A stretch of DNA of 64,000 bases. Origin: Setophaga petechia. Lineage: Eukaryota > Chordata > Aves > Passeriformes > Parulidae. The notes below the pieces were generated by a model. The model worked only from the letters and a program-made list of their open reading frames with translations, was not told where the DNA came from and ran no database searches. Every line of letters starts with the position of its first letter. Positions within the stretch are counted from its first letter, which is position 1. The position numbers and the translations under genes were made by a program. Where the stretch lies: contig JANCRA010000009.1 in NCBI GenBank assembly GCA_024362935.1, positions 16,437,572-16,501,571 of the forward strand, written 5' to 3'. Shown piece by piece: positions 38,540-51,953 of the stretch.

Positions 38540-41500
38540 AGGATCCTGAGTTTACGTCCAGCTTGGGGAATCACTTTTGAAGGAAATATGAGCTTTCAGT
38601 AAGATAGCGATTGGAGTACTGTCCACAAAAGTGGAAGAATTTATGCTACTTTTTCTGAGGGAGAGCATGATGCATCATAAATTTCCACACAGGGAATTTT
38701 GAAAAAAGTCTTATGTTACAGATCATTAATAGCTACAATAGATGACTCTGAAAAATTGCATTATACTATCACTGGAATTACTCAACTTGTGGAAGAAGTA
38801 TCTGCATGAAGAAGTTAAGTGAGTTAGTGCTGACATTGAGCAAGGGAACGGACTAACTGATTTGCTGCTATGTTCTACAACCTCACTGCCTGGGATTTTG
38901 TATCAGGGTTTGACATTAGCTATTTGCAGGGAATTTTGTATCTTCTGCTTTATCTCTGAGTATTTGATCTTGCCTGACTGTTAATTGCCCCATTTCTTGG
39001 CGTTTTTTCCTTTGGTACATCTGTATACAATGTAGACAATGTTACGGGGTCCCTTGTTCATGGACGAGTAATGTCTTTTCTGACTTTTTCAACCCTTTCC
39101 AAAAGAAGTCTGAAAAACAGAGTATGGAATCCAAAGCATGCCCTGCAGGGCTTGGGAGCAGCTGTCTGGTGCTCAGGCTTCACAAAGGAAGGCAGTCTGA
39201 TTGTCTGATGTGCCCTGAGAGTGGTTGGTGGCTCCATAGTCAGCACTCGCTGCTGTCCTGTTTCCCTCTTACCCTCTTGCTTGTGTTTGCCCACCATCTC
39301 CATTCCTGCTCAACATGCAATGAGTTCTCTGGGGTGAAGTTGCCTCTTCTTCTCTTTGTTCACACACTTGCTATCAGGCTTCTGAGAGAAATCCCCAGGC
39401 ACTACAATTAACTCATTATTGCTGGTGATAGTGCTATTAAAATTTGCTGTTTACAATTACTCACATGTAGTAATTACATGCATTCTTATTTTTCATTGGT
39501 TCAAACTATACATTGGGAGGGAGAGAGGCAATGTTTAATCTCTTCTAAATAACTGATTGGCAAGGTTATTTCAGATTTTCAGATGTGAAATATTGTGTTC
39601 CTTCTACATGAAGTACAACATTCATTTGGGGAAGGCAGAGATAAATGAGGGGATAAGGCTTATGTCATTTGTTGTCTTTCTTAAGTCTTCAGTGAACTCT
39701 TGTAGGGAAATATTACTCTACTTGTTATTCTTATAGCAGACAGATATTAATTCCTATCTTGCATCCACCTGCTTATCTACCACATTACAGAGGCGTCCTG
39801 CCCACATTTAATCTACTGATTAAATGCCAGTTTAATTCTTCTATGCTGTAGGCCACAAGAAATGTGTTCAAAGGACAGCCCCTCATATACACACCACAGT
39901 ATAAACATTTTAATGAAATAGAATTTTTTGTAGGAGGGGAAAAAAGTTCCTTTGCTTTGAAAATAATGAATAAGCTCTCACTGAAATGAACCTTTTATGT
40001 ATACCTTTATGTTTCTGATCTGGCAGCTTTGAAGAGCTGATATCATCAGTTTTAGATCCTGGAGTCTGGCCACTATTCTCTGAAACATATTTTACAATGG
40101 AAAAGACCATTTGCAAGCAAGTAAAATAATACAGAGGAAAAAAATCAGGTTCTTTTCAAAGTTTGCAGATTTTTTATTCCTTTGCAACTTTTCTGCCTGA
40201 CATATAAAACATTCTGTGTCTCTTGCTTACCATACCACTGCCCTGCTACTCTCCTGTTTCATTAGGATACCAGGACTACTGATGGCAGAGGTTAACTGCA
40301 ATTTTAATTTCCACTGGAAGGTGTTTGTGTATGTCCCACTGCATAATGTTGTGCAGTTGTTCTTAACAGAGCTTACACTGCACCTGCCCAAGAAACTACA
40401 TATTTCTTCAGTTCCTCTAGCATGTAAGCATAAAAGCACCTACAACGAGTGTAAGTTTGACTGCATTAAAACCAAAGGAGAACTCATGTGAGGGGTTCAA
40501 CAGAGATGGGAAACTTGCTCTAACATTGCATTTCTTACAGCAGTTACCCCAGTTCATAAATGTAACTCTTTCTGTGGACAGAGGAGATGAAGCAGAGGCC
40601 ATGAGGCTCAGCAAGCCTCAGAGGTTGAGCACTGACCCCAGCAGAGCAAAGGCAGTGCTTTTGAATCATTTCCTCCCTTGGCCCTTGCAGCTTCCTTACC
40701 CAAGGCTGCAGTGAGAGCCAGAGTCAGGATTAAGGTACATCATGTTTCTGCACACAGGCTGTAAGCCATGACTTACTCCATGGACCTGGGGGACAGCTTT
40801 CCAGATTTGGAGCCACACTACCCTCCAGCCCACCACTTGCACTGATAGTCCCTGCTGGTCCCTGGCTGATTGAAAAGAGTCAGCCTGACCCTCCACCTGC
40901 AGATCCCCAGTGCTCCTCCTCCTGTGAGAACTCACAGACCCAAGGCATGTGTTATTCTAAAACTTTTCCAGGTGAAACTGAGATCTTTAAACATAAAAGC
41001 AGGTTTAAACCATCCAAAAATGCACCACAAACTGAACTGCCACACAGGTTCAAACCACCCAAGTGTTAATAGACTATTTTCTTTAATGAAAAATTCAGAA
41101 TCAATTTCCTTCTCTTTTTATAATCATTTCACAGGTCTCCAAAAGAGCAGAATCTGTATCAAAATATGCTACAGATAGTCTTGTAACAGGAACTCATTTT
41201 GAGGGTCCTGAGTTTTGGAAGGCACAGATCCTTTTCTGTGCATAATGGTCAGACATGTCAGAAGATCAAAGCTTTCAAAAGTAGTGTTAAACTCTTCTGT
41301 AGAGCAAACAGGAGACAAAAACTGGATCAGATGTCTGTAAGCAAAATCACAAAAGGATGAAGGAAGACTTCTGAGGCAATCCAAAGACGCACTACTTACT
41401 CCAGCAAACCACTTTCTTCAGTGAGCCTCAAAGGCCATGGGACATGGACCATCCACATCTGCTGACAAACTGAAGAGTCCTCAAGGACTCCTCTGCTTTG

Positions 41501-44473
41501 CTCTGGAGCTTGTGCAGGTGGAGGGTCAGGCAGTCTGGAGCACAGCTCTTCACACTCTGATTATCCCACTCTCAGCCTTCCTCCCACTTACACCAAGGGG
41601 GAGGGAGCAGCAGGCAGAGGTGGCTTCATAAATTCCATAGATCAGAGTCACCATAAGTAATCTCTTGATTTGTAATTAAAAGCAGCATCTAGCCTGAGGT
41701 AGTAGAGTATCCTTGAGTTTCAGGCCTAGAGGGATTGTTTTGTCTGACCAAAATGTGAAGACAGTAGCTAACACTCTGTAGGGCATTTAGAGTTATACCC
41801 TAAAGCAGAACAGGATTTGAAAAATATAAAAGCTAAAATCCTAAGACATCAATGTAAACCCCTACAGTCTGCAACTACTTGGGGATTTTTCCTTCTACCT
41901 TCCATAGACAACTTGTAGCTGGGACACTTTGGCTCTGCTCAGCTCCTGCACACAGCCTGCATTGGTCTTTGTGGGAGGATTATGGCCTTTGCTGGTTTGA
42001 TACCTGCAACTCTACTTAAGATGGCTGATCATATAGCAAGAAATAAAATGGTCTATGATGCATCAAAGTCTGCAGAGCAGCCACCAGTGCTTTGCTTCAG
42101 CCAGAATTCAGAGTTATTAGTTCATTTATTTGAAGATCCCGTCTTCATCTTCATGTGAGACCAAATTATCCTCTCAATTGCAGTAATGTATATCATTACA
42201 TCAATAGAAAAGCAGTAAACAAGATGATGTGGTTCCTGTTGTAATGGCAATCCTGTTGGCCATTCCTAGACCTCGGGCTGACTCCCTGCAAAGAAGCAAG
42301 ACAGAGCAGCCCAAAAGGCAGCCCTTAAAAGCAGGGCCTAGGTGGGCGCAGTCCTCTTCACAAACATGGTCTAAGTAAACATGGTCAGTCTCTCAAGCAA
42401 AGACATGGATGAAAAACTGGAAGGATCTGCACAAAAGCCCATGACAAGCTGAGCTGTCTTAAAACAGTTGCTCTGATTTTCCAAAAAGAGAAATTTTAAA
42501 AGTCCTTTACAATTCTGGTTATTGGGGGTTTGATTCCATTGTTCCATTGGCCTCACTCAAACATTTTCTTCTCCAAATCTCAGCTAAAATTGCTTTTCAT
42601 TTAATAATACATACTTATTTTCTTTTTTTTTTTTTTTCTGAGCATGTCTGCTCTTTTTACATTTCCTTTACAAGGCAAATTTGGCATGCAGTTTGGTTGC
42701 ATATCCTGATGTCAGCTTATTGAAGGCAGGTGCACTCTTTAATATATATGGGCACAGGGACCCCCTTCCAGACTATAAAATAATACTGGGCATGTCCTCA
42801 TGTGTAATATCTCTAATTTTTTCTATTCATAAACCTAAAAATATGGGCTGTTCTTTTGCCTATACCCATTACAAGTGAGTGTGAAGAGGCAGGCACCATA
42901 TTTCTACATTACACAAAGATGGTGTTAAAATTATTCCATTAACGTTTTTTGTCTATCATATTGTCTTTATATGACAGTAATGTGAAAAGGAAATGATGCT
43001 GTGATGCTGCACTTTTATTTCTAACAAAATAATCATGATAGAAAATACTCCACGGCAAAGCAACTTCAGCTAGCCCAACTGCCACCCTTTTACTTAATCT
43101 GGAAAGAGGTGATCCAGCATGCTGTCAAACAAAAATCCTTGACTTTTTATTAAGCATTCTTATAGAATTAATAATACACAATGGGGAGTAAAGAAGAAAA
43201 ATTATTCTGTCTGTAATGAAACAAACATGGTCCACATGATGCCATTTTCAGAGATCTATTGTTTGGTGTAGTTTTTAATTTGATAAATCTTCATGCAAAA
43301 TGAGATGACCTGTGAATGGTAGAAAAACACATTTTTACTTTTTAAAAGTCAAAAAAATATAACAGATATTAAATGGTTTATATAATTTAATTCCCATTTT
43401 CTTGTGTTCATTCAAACATTTCTAAAGACCAAATCTATGCAGGCAGCAATCCCATTTAGCTGATATTGTGGCTGTGCCCTGTGCCAGTCCAACTCCTGGT
43501 TACCTGGACCTGATGGAGCACAGAGTTTTTTGTTTCTGAGGCATGAAGAACATGACTCACTCATGTTCTTCTCTCTGTGAAAAAACAATATTCAAGGATA
43601 ATGGAAAGAAGTTCCATGTAGGGCTCATCTCAGCATGAGATCAGGTTGCAACTGGAAATAGGTGCCTCAAGTTCAGATATGTCTGAAGATATTCAGCAAC
43701 ATATTTTTCATTGATTCTCAGAGCATCTGAATACTTTTGTGAGCCTGTAAGGCCCTCATCACTAGCAACTGAGAAAGGCCAGGGGTACATCCTTGGGCAC
43801 CACAATTCAAGTTTTCCAATCTACTAGTAAGGTCTCTGATATGGATCCAGCCTGTGCCACCTAGCTGTCCCCAAAAAATACCCTGCGTTTGGGAGTGAAT
43901 GCAAGTCAGGAACCATGCCTAGGGGGAAGCAGAAAGCAGCTTTCATGGCGTTGAGGAGACGAAGAAAGAGCAACATCTGCGCCTATCCTTTGGTGACAGG
44001 TATTCTCCAGCCAAGAGGGCAGCCTGAGGAATTCAGCAGAGTGTGCTCAAAAGTGGATTCAGTACACAGTATTTGTGGGGGGTTTGATTCTTTTTTTTTT
44101 TAACTGAGGATATGTTTGAGAGCTAGAGGATGTGACTGACCTATAAACCCTACAGTGGAATAAATCTCAGAGGAGGTGGGCAAGAGCAATGCACCCATGA
44201 AGCTCAGAGAACACAAAGCAGTTGACTTTATCTCAACACAAAGGGAACCAGAGGAGATCTTTATCTTCAACAAGTAACTATCAGCAGCTGAGTGGATCAA
44301 CCAGTGGTGTAAATGTCTCCCTGAGTCATCCAGACCATTATGAGGGGAGTCAGCCCAATGCAGAGTATAAAAACTGAATTAACAAAAGAATTTTGAAAAC
44401 AGTGAGTTTGAAGCAGCTTCAACACACTTATCCCTTCCTAAGAAACTGGGGAAGTCCAGAGTCATAACAGTGA
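38540..44473. other. gene-free stretch
   Basis: Unique A+T-rich sequence with mildly G+C-rich patches near 40560-40940 and 41430-41640. A 15-T tract lies at 42623-42637. No gene or recognised transposable element. Confidence 0.5.
42623..42637. repeat. poly(T) tract, 15 bases
   Basis: Uninterrupted T run next to T-rich sequence; no retroposed body is seen. Confidence 0.8.
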
Positions 44474-44680
44474 GTCATAGAGTCACATAATCATAGAATG
44501 GCTCAAGCTGGAGGGAATCCATAAAAATCATCGACCCCAATTCCCTGCTCCTCACCGAACTACCACAATACCATATGGTTAAGAGTACTGTCCAGACACT
44601 CCTTAAACCCTTCCAGGGGCTGTCCACTATCTCAATGGAGAACTTTTTTCCTTATGTTCAACTTCCCCCAAGACAGCTAG
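44474..44680 (-). mobile_element. CR1 LINE 3' fragment
   Basis: Starts with the reversed tail (tcatagagtcacataatcatagaatgg), passes through the 3'-UTR and the block agtactgtccagacactcc, and ends inside ORF2 near cttatgttcaacttccccc. The agtactgtccagacactc block is shared with the nested copy at 12966-13251, which suggests the same CR1 subfamily. Confidence 0.85.
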
Positions 44681-45600
44681 TACAGTGAGCCTATTTTAGA
44701 GACCAGTGATGGGAATCACATTGGTATTGTCACTGAGCTTTGTATTGCAATTGCTATCACTTGCTAAGTGTGACTTACATAAGTATTGTGTTTTCAGAAC
44801 ATTTTGTATCATTCTACTAAAACAGAAGTCCTGTGTAATATATAAATAACTAAATTGCTATTCAGCATAATTCCCTCCATGTGTGGACTATCTAAAAGAA
44901 GCTGATCTGAGAGCATTGGTCTGTACCAGGAAGATCACACTTTTTCTTTCAGCAAAGAAAGCAGCACCATGGAGGACCCTCTGAATTTCAGGTCTACCTG
45001 TATCGGCTGCCAAGATGCAGGCATTCCTTAATCCTTAAGTCATACTAAAATGGTACCAGGACTTCTAAGTCCCCTATGCACAAATAGAAGTCATAACTAC
45101 AACCTTTGATTCAATCATCTCTCAATTCCAGTCAGTTTGCCTATGATGATCCCAATGCTATGATGTCTTCTGGTTCAGATGGTAAATACTTTTTACTCAT
45201 TTAGAAGGTTTATTTTCCCCTTCTCAAATCCAAATCTACAAGACAGTGTATTTCTTTTAACTCATTGGTAACAAGGACAACCCATTACAAAATCCTGTAC
45301 TTTTTGAAAAACACAGGACTATACACAGCAGACCTGCCTTGGATCCCTGTAAGGATCACGAGGCCCCTGATCTGGGCTAAAATTCACATTTGAGCACAGA
45401 CATACAACCACTCAGCATGGGCAGGAGATGAACTTGGGCTTTAGTCAGAGCTCAGACCCAGACCAGCTTCTCAGTCAAACTTATCTATGACTACCATGCC
45501 ATTACCTTACATCAAAACAAATTAACTTCTGCAGAAGAATTTCATCCCATTCTTCAAAGATTTGAAGGTCATCAGGAGACTGAAAACAGGCAAAACAGTA
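44681..45600. other. gene-free stretch
   Basis: Nothing recognisable between the two CR1 copies. Confidence 0.5.
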
Positions 45601-46412
45601 TCACAGAATCACAGAATTATCAAGGTTGGAAGAGATCTTCAAGATTATCTAGTCCAGTGGTTAACCCAGCACCACCATAATCATCCCTGAAACTTATCCC
45701 CAGGTGCCACATACAGACATATCTTGGGGGCTTCCAGAGATGGTAAATTCACCACCTCCCTGAGCAATTCAATCCAAAGCTTAACCACTCTTTCAGTGAT
45801 CTTTCAGTGACAATATGTTTTTAGTATTTTCTAATCCAAACCTTCCCTGGGGCAGCATAAGGTCATTTGGTCAGATGGTCAGATGGTAAATTCACCACCT
45901 CCCTGAGCAACTCAATCCAAAGCTTAACCACTCTTTCAGTGATCTTTCAGTGACAATATGTTTTTAGTATTTTCTAATCCAAACCTTCCCTGGGGCAGCA
46001 TAAGGTCATTTCCTCTTGCCTTTTCACTTGAGACGTGTCAGAAGAGACCATCTCCCACCTCACTGAAGCCTCCTTTCATGCATTTGTAGACTGCAATGAG
46101 ATCCCCCTTGAACTTTCTCTTCTCCAGGCTGAGCACCCCCAGCTCCCTCAGCTGCTCCTCACAGCACTTGTGCTCCAGACCCTTCCCCAGCTCCGTTGCC
46201 CTTCCCTGGACACGCTCCAGCCCCTCAATGTCTCTCTTGCACTGAGGGGCCCAGAGCTGAGCACAGGATTGGAGCTGTGGCCTCAGCAGTGCTGGGTACA
46301 GGGGGACGGTCACTGCCCTGCTCCTGCTGGCCACACCTGGCTGATCCAGGCCAGGATGCCATCGGCCTTCTGGGCCACCTGGGCAACTGCTGGCTCAGAA
46401 CAGCCTACTTAT
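45601..46412 (-). mobile_element. CR1 LINE copy with an internal tandem duplication
   Basis: Begins with the reversed tail (tcacagaatcacagaatt) and extends about 810 bp into ORF2. The minus-strand frame at 46038-46334 encodes the ORF2 C-terminal region, including [20 protein letters not shown] and [20 protein letters not shown]. Conserved CR1 residues are well kept, so the copy is comparatively young. Its length is increased by a direct duplication (listed separately). The apparent 126-codon frame on the plus strand (46035-46415) is only a shadow. Confidence 0.92.
45738..46011. repeat. tandem duplication inside CR1, period 143 bp
   Basis: The sequence from 45738 to 45868 recurs at 45881-46011 with one visible mismatch (gagcaattca versus gagcaactca). 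A 12-base junction of tcagatgg-type sequence joins the copies. Near identity within a diverged LINE shows the duplication is much younger than the insertion. Confidence 0.9.
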
Positions 46413-49400
46413 TGAGCAAGAAAATAGAAAGAAGTGCTATTGCATCATGGTAAAACCTGAAGAGTGCAGCCATGAGACATCAGCTTGCTTCCCTTCCACA
46501 ACACTTCTGCTCTTACAACTGTACAGCAGGCTGTACAGCCCATGTGAACGCTTCTGATAAACCCTTGATGATATCAACTGTCAAACAAACTTCTTAAAAG
46601 AACTATGCAGCTCAGCATTTGTTCTTCCATTTTGAGCTGCAGCTTTCCTGCTTGTGCATCTAATGCATGCAGGGAACACCACTAGATTCCATCTTCTGCT
46701 TCATTACTATCACATCACAAGAGTCTTAAGGGAATGTTCTACTCTAAATCTGTTATACTCATCTTCATTTTTTGCCTTCTTTTCCTTCATTTCCTTTTTT
46801 CCCTGGTAACAGAATAGGTAATGTGTAAACAATTTGTTAGCTGCTCCAGTGCTAAAAGTGGTACCGTTCTTCCAGATTTATAAGTATAACAAAAGGAATT
46901 GCAAAGACACAGAAATTAGAAATGCTTTTTGTTTAACTAGCTTTCTGAGGCTGACCAAACCAAGAATGGGAAACTTCTTGGTGTGTACATGTATAACTCA
47001 TGAAACAAAAGAGGTTGCAACCTTGAAGTCTCACCACAGATGCAAAATATTTTCTAGACAAGGCTCTGTGCTCCTTAGGCATGTTAGAAACCTGAGCTCT
47101 AAAATCCTGTGAATTCTTTTTTTTTTAAATTTGTACTATGCAAGAAAATGCATTGAAGTACAATTCTACTCCAAGAAATTACTGTATAATCAGCATCTTT
47201 TTCAAACTTTTTATCGTTCCCAGCCACAAATTCAGAGATCTCTCCTTCCAACAGTTATAATGGGAGATTTTTTCTATCTCTTACTCCTTTCATCACTGAA
47301 GTGGTCATAATGGTAAGATAGTTATACATCATTAACAGCATTACAAAGCTAAGCACAAGCTCCCACAGAGTAGGAAGATAAAAGTACAAAATTGAGACAA
47401 TGGGTGACATAACCTAGGTATCTGAAAGGAGAATTTTGCCTGAAAAACATTTGTCCTGGAGCTGAGGAGGGTCAAGAAAACAGAACTAGTTTGGCTTTCA
47501 CTTTCCTTTTTGAGTTTACAGCTCTGAATATCAGAGAGAGCTTGTCTCTTTCCAGACTAGATATGTTTTTAATTAGAAATATATGAGTTACAGTAATAAA
47601 AAATGCCAAGAAGTCCCTCTAATAATTTTTTCTTATCAAAGCTGAACACTCAAAAATTCGTCCTGAGACTCTCTTTGTCATCAAAACTCTCTCTGCTTCC
47701 AGAGGTGATCCCATTTCTGAGCCCAGCAGAAGCTTCAGGCAACCATATCATGGGCAGCTGACCTGGTGCAACATCTCATTTCCACTAAAAAAAAGGCATT
47801 TCACTCTTCCTCTCCGGTCTAACTCCTCCCCCTTCCCTTGTTTTAGTTGACTTGCTTTCCACCAGGATGCTTGGTTCAGAAGGGCCTGATGAACCAGCAT
47901 GAAGTAAACAGCTAGAACAAAACCAGAAGTGATAGGGGAGGGTGGAGGTAGGAGGGACCTTACATTTTCAGCAACAATAAGCTGAAATAACATTCACTAC
48001 CTCTCAGGAACCATGGCCTAAATTAGATGTGAAGAACTGGGCAGTGCCTATCTTTTTCCATTGTCTCTAAGCAGATCCTCCAGCACTGACTTGGCTCAGA
48101 CCTCCAGCTTTTAGACAGCCACCCTCAGGTGAGATCTGTCCCCTTTAGCAATACCTGATCTGCCAAGGCAGGGTGGACTTGCTTTGATTTTATCACATTT
48201 CAACCAGGGACATCTTTGGGTCCTTTTCAATCTGTACTCAGTAGTACTGCAGTGATGAAGAAAAGAGAGAAATATAAGCAAATATTTACAGAGAAACTCA
48301 AGACTTTAGCCTAATTTTGGAGCACTCTGAGAGCCGTGCAGGCATCCTCAGGAAGATACATAGAGTTCTATGAAGACACCTGAAGTTCTATTTTCATTTA
48401 TATTTTTACAGAAAACTCATTTCCATACATTCAGCAGAGTTGAACAAGATCAGAGAAACAAGTCCATTGTTTCAAAGGTGGAGAAGGCTAGTGTCAGGAA
48501 TGAGGGTGTGCAGAGTGTGTGGTAGGGTCAGATGTTCGACAGTATTTATGCACTGAAAGCAGGTCAGGCAATCTGCAAGAGATGAAAAATTGTCCTTCTG
48601 ACTTGCTTCCTTCAAAACCCTTGGTCTTTGTTCACGGATCTGATTCCAGTGAGATTTCTATGAAAGTACAGGGGGAATACAAAGCAATGAAACACAGCAC
48701 CTTTGTAATTGCACATTTGCATTACAGACTTGGATTTTTAAAGAGGCAGGGAAAAAAACAAGAACTGCATGTCAAACCTGCATCTCTTGAGGTTGTCTCA
48801 GCATAACTGCCTTTAACTTGCTGAGTATCTTGGGACTCCTAAAAAGATGTTCAAGGAATTTTTTATACTAACATTTCAGTGGATCAACTAAAAGACCAGC
48901 ATGTCATGCATGGAATGAAAAATAACAAGAGTTCAAATATGAAAGCAATGAGTTCAGGTGAGCAGGAGCAGAAAAGAATAGGTCCAGGAAACAGAATCTT
49001 GGAAAAATCAGTATTTTTTTCTTTATGATCTCAGTTAGACTATTTTGGGGGGATTGCCAGATACTACAGGATTAGTGGATTGTCCTGGAAAGTGTTGTGT
49101 GATATTTTTTGTGACTTTCATACAAAAGATATTTGCTGACCACTGATTGAAAAAATCTCCTGTACTGGAAGATAGTCCCACGGTTCCACAATTCAGGTTG
49201 CATATGGAAAAATATTTGTGATTACCTGAATCAAAATGGACCATTCTTTATTGAGACTATTTCATTTGTTGCTAATAAACCATTGATACTGATGAACCCT
49301 GCAAATATCTTTACCTTTTAAGCACAAGATTTTAAGGGAACTGTTCACAACATGCCTTGGTAAGAGAAATTTTTCTTGGGTTTTCTCCAACTATTCTTGC

Positions 49401-51761
49401 TAACATGCTAAATTCTTCCATCCATTACCTTAGGAATAGGCAACACACTTTAATCTAGAAGGTGGTTTCCTGTCCCTTCATTATCTAGTCCTTTAGCAAA
49501 TCTTTCTGTGTTAAACTTCATTTTTATTACTAACTGAATATATTAGGACTTAAAAATTTTGTACAGCCAAAGTAGGTGTGGTACTATTTATAAATCAAGG
49601 GCAAGTTATGCAGTTTTCATAAGGTGGTTTATATTGCATATTTGAAATCTGGAGGTGTTTCAGGAATGTATCATAAAACCACCTTCCATAAACTGTCTCT
49701 CAGGAAACAGTAATGATAACAGAGGCAGACAGATCTCACTTTAAACAAGTTACCTTGTACCCTTGATATACTAAATTTCTGGAATTTTTTTTACCAGATT
49801 GAAAATCTTTCCAACTTTTTGAAGTCTTATCAGCTAAGTTTTCAGAAGATTCACTTTACTGCTAAGATTTCCAAACAGTCAGTAATGTTGAGGCTATATA
49901 GCTGTATAAATCTTGCCTCATAAATTTCACAGATTTGTGAAAATCCAAATTGTATACCATGCATAAAAGTAAAAACAATTCTATATATAAAATAATAAAT
50001 GTACACATACTAATTAAGCTTCCAAATCCCAAAATGGTGAACTTATAGATGCCAGAAAAAGATTTGACATCTGTGCAGTTTACTAAATGTGACCTCTAAC
50101 TTTTCTGGATTTTACCTCACTTATTATTTTCACAGAAAAAGTGTGTGCAAAGCTTCATGTCTGACAATGTGGGTGTCAGAAGCCTGAAAAGGGTGAAACA
50201 AATTGGAAAAGTAGAATGAAAATATATAAAAACCTGTAAAATTACTATGTTCCCTGACTGTAGGCAAGAGCTATATTTAGATCTGGTGACCATAATGGGA
50301 TATTGGTTAGAAGATGAAGGACAAATTTCAATACATGTTCATTACTTTAAAGAAATTACACCTTAGAGTAAGTCTTTTATATTGAAAAATTACAGTAGTT
50401 AAAAAAAAAAAAGTCTTTAGTGCAGAAAGTAGTTTACCTAGCCTATATCCTTCTGTGTTCATTTTGCTGCTGTTGGATATAACTGTGTAAATAAGGAATG
50501 CCTTTCAGAGCCAAGGTTCTCCTTTTTTCTATCCTTCAGTGGAGTCAGTTCACAACATCATGACCAGTTCTTGTGTGAAGAAGCCCTGGGAGAGTTCTAT
50601 TTTATTTAACTATACTGAAATATTTTTCTTGCATGTTAAATACCCAAGGTCTAATAAAACCTATTTACCATCTGACATTTATCTCACTTGGGGTTTTTTT
50701 TGGTGGGAGGCCTTGACAGCCCAGAGGAATAGCTAGGATACCACAGATAAAACACAGATATTGATTGTTCACAAAGGAGCATTTCTTCCAACTGTTTCCT
50801 AAGTATTTGAGTTTTATGCATGTTAACTGAAACACAGTGCACATATATAGTACGAACTCATTCCTTTACACGATTCCTTCATTTTACACTGACATCATAA
50901 TCATTCTGACTACACCAATATCTACTGAAAACCATGTGGATTTGCAATACTAAACACAAACAAACGTCTGTAAATCAGAAAATCTAAAGCAATAAAAATA
51001 AACTTTTCCAGATTCCTTTATAATGAACAGGAACTACTGCTTTGAGGAAATCTTTGTGTAACTGTTCAGAGAAATTATATTATGGACCTTGGAATATAAT
51101 ATATATATATATCAGTACAGTTTGAAGTTATCATATTTTGAAAGACACCGTGTCATTGATGCTTAAAAAATACTAGTAATGAGATAGAAACATTGAACAC
51201 AAAATAAAGCTTTACTGGGACTGAATCTGATTCAACAGGTTCAGTTTTCATCATGATGCACTTAATGTGAAGCCAGAATAGTAAAATGTCTGAAAGGAGG
51301 TTGTTTATCCCCACACCTTCTCTCCCCACTGTCAGCCCTGTCTCCCACAGTCCAGCTTGGAGTGTTGGTTTAGTGAACTGATATGGAGTCTGACAGGAGA
51401 CAGAGACAGCACAAGGTGAAAGTCAAGAATGGATGGTGAAGAGCAAGGTGGATGTGAGAAACTGAACTCTTCCTTCTGGGTAGGGTGGCCATCCTCCCCT
51501 GTGAAGCAGCACCCTCATCTCTCTGACACAGTGACACCTCTTATGCACTATTACACCAGACCCGGGGAGTCAGAGCTTAATTCCAAAGGAAAATCACAAA
51601 AACTTCTGGATGTGTAGCATTTTTGTCTCAATGTGGTTAACAAGGACTTTGGTAACTTTACACTTCCTTACAAATGGGGAAAATAAGACACAAAAAAAAG
51701 GTGTTGGGGTAGAGCAGGGACCAGAGCTCATGTCATCTGAAAGCTAGTCCTGTTTTCTGTC
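46413..51761. other. gene-free stretch
   Basis: Mostly A+T-rich unique sequence. Open frames are under 96 codons and show no family motifs. A (TA)n run occurs at 51099-51112. Confidence 0.5.
51099..51112. repeat. (AT)7 microsatellite
   Basis: Perfect dinucleotide run in A+T-rich context. Confidence 0.75.
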
Positions 51762-51953
51762 TGCCAGATCAGAGAGAGGTTTAGATTAGAGAGGAAGAAC
51801 AACTTCTTCACTGAAAGTATTTTCAAGCACTGAAACAGGTTGCCCAAGGAAGTTATGGAGTCATTATCACTGCAGATGTTTAAAGGCACAAAGATGTGGC
51901 ACTTAGGGGAAGGGCTTAGTGGTGGACTTGGCAGTTCTGGGTTTATGGGTGGA
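51762..51953 (+). mobile_element. CR1 LINE fragment lacking its 3' end
   Basis: Plus-strand ORF2 C-terminal region: ggtttagattaga, then aacttcttcactgaaag, aacaggttgcccaa.gaagt, gatgtggcacttagggg and gtggacttggcagt.ctgggtt. It stops before the final 3'-UTR block and tail. Loss of a LINE 3' end is not explained by ordinary 5' truncation and implies a later deletion. Confidence 0.8.

Noticed and set aside
46038..46334. 98-codon open frame resembling many predicted bird proteins
   Set aside because: It is the CR1 ORF2 C-terminus inside the minus-strand copy at 45601-46412, not a host gene.
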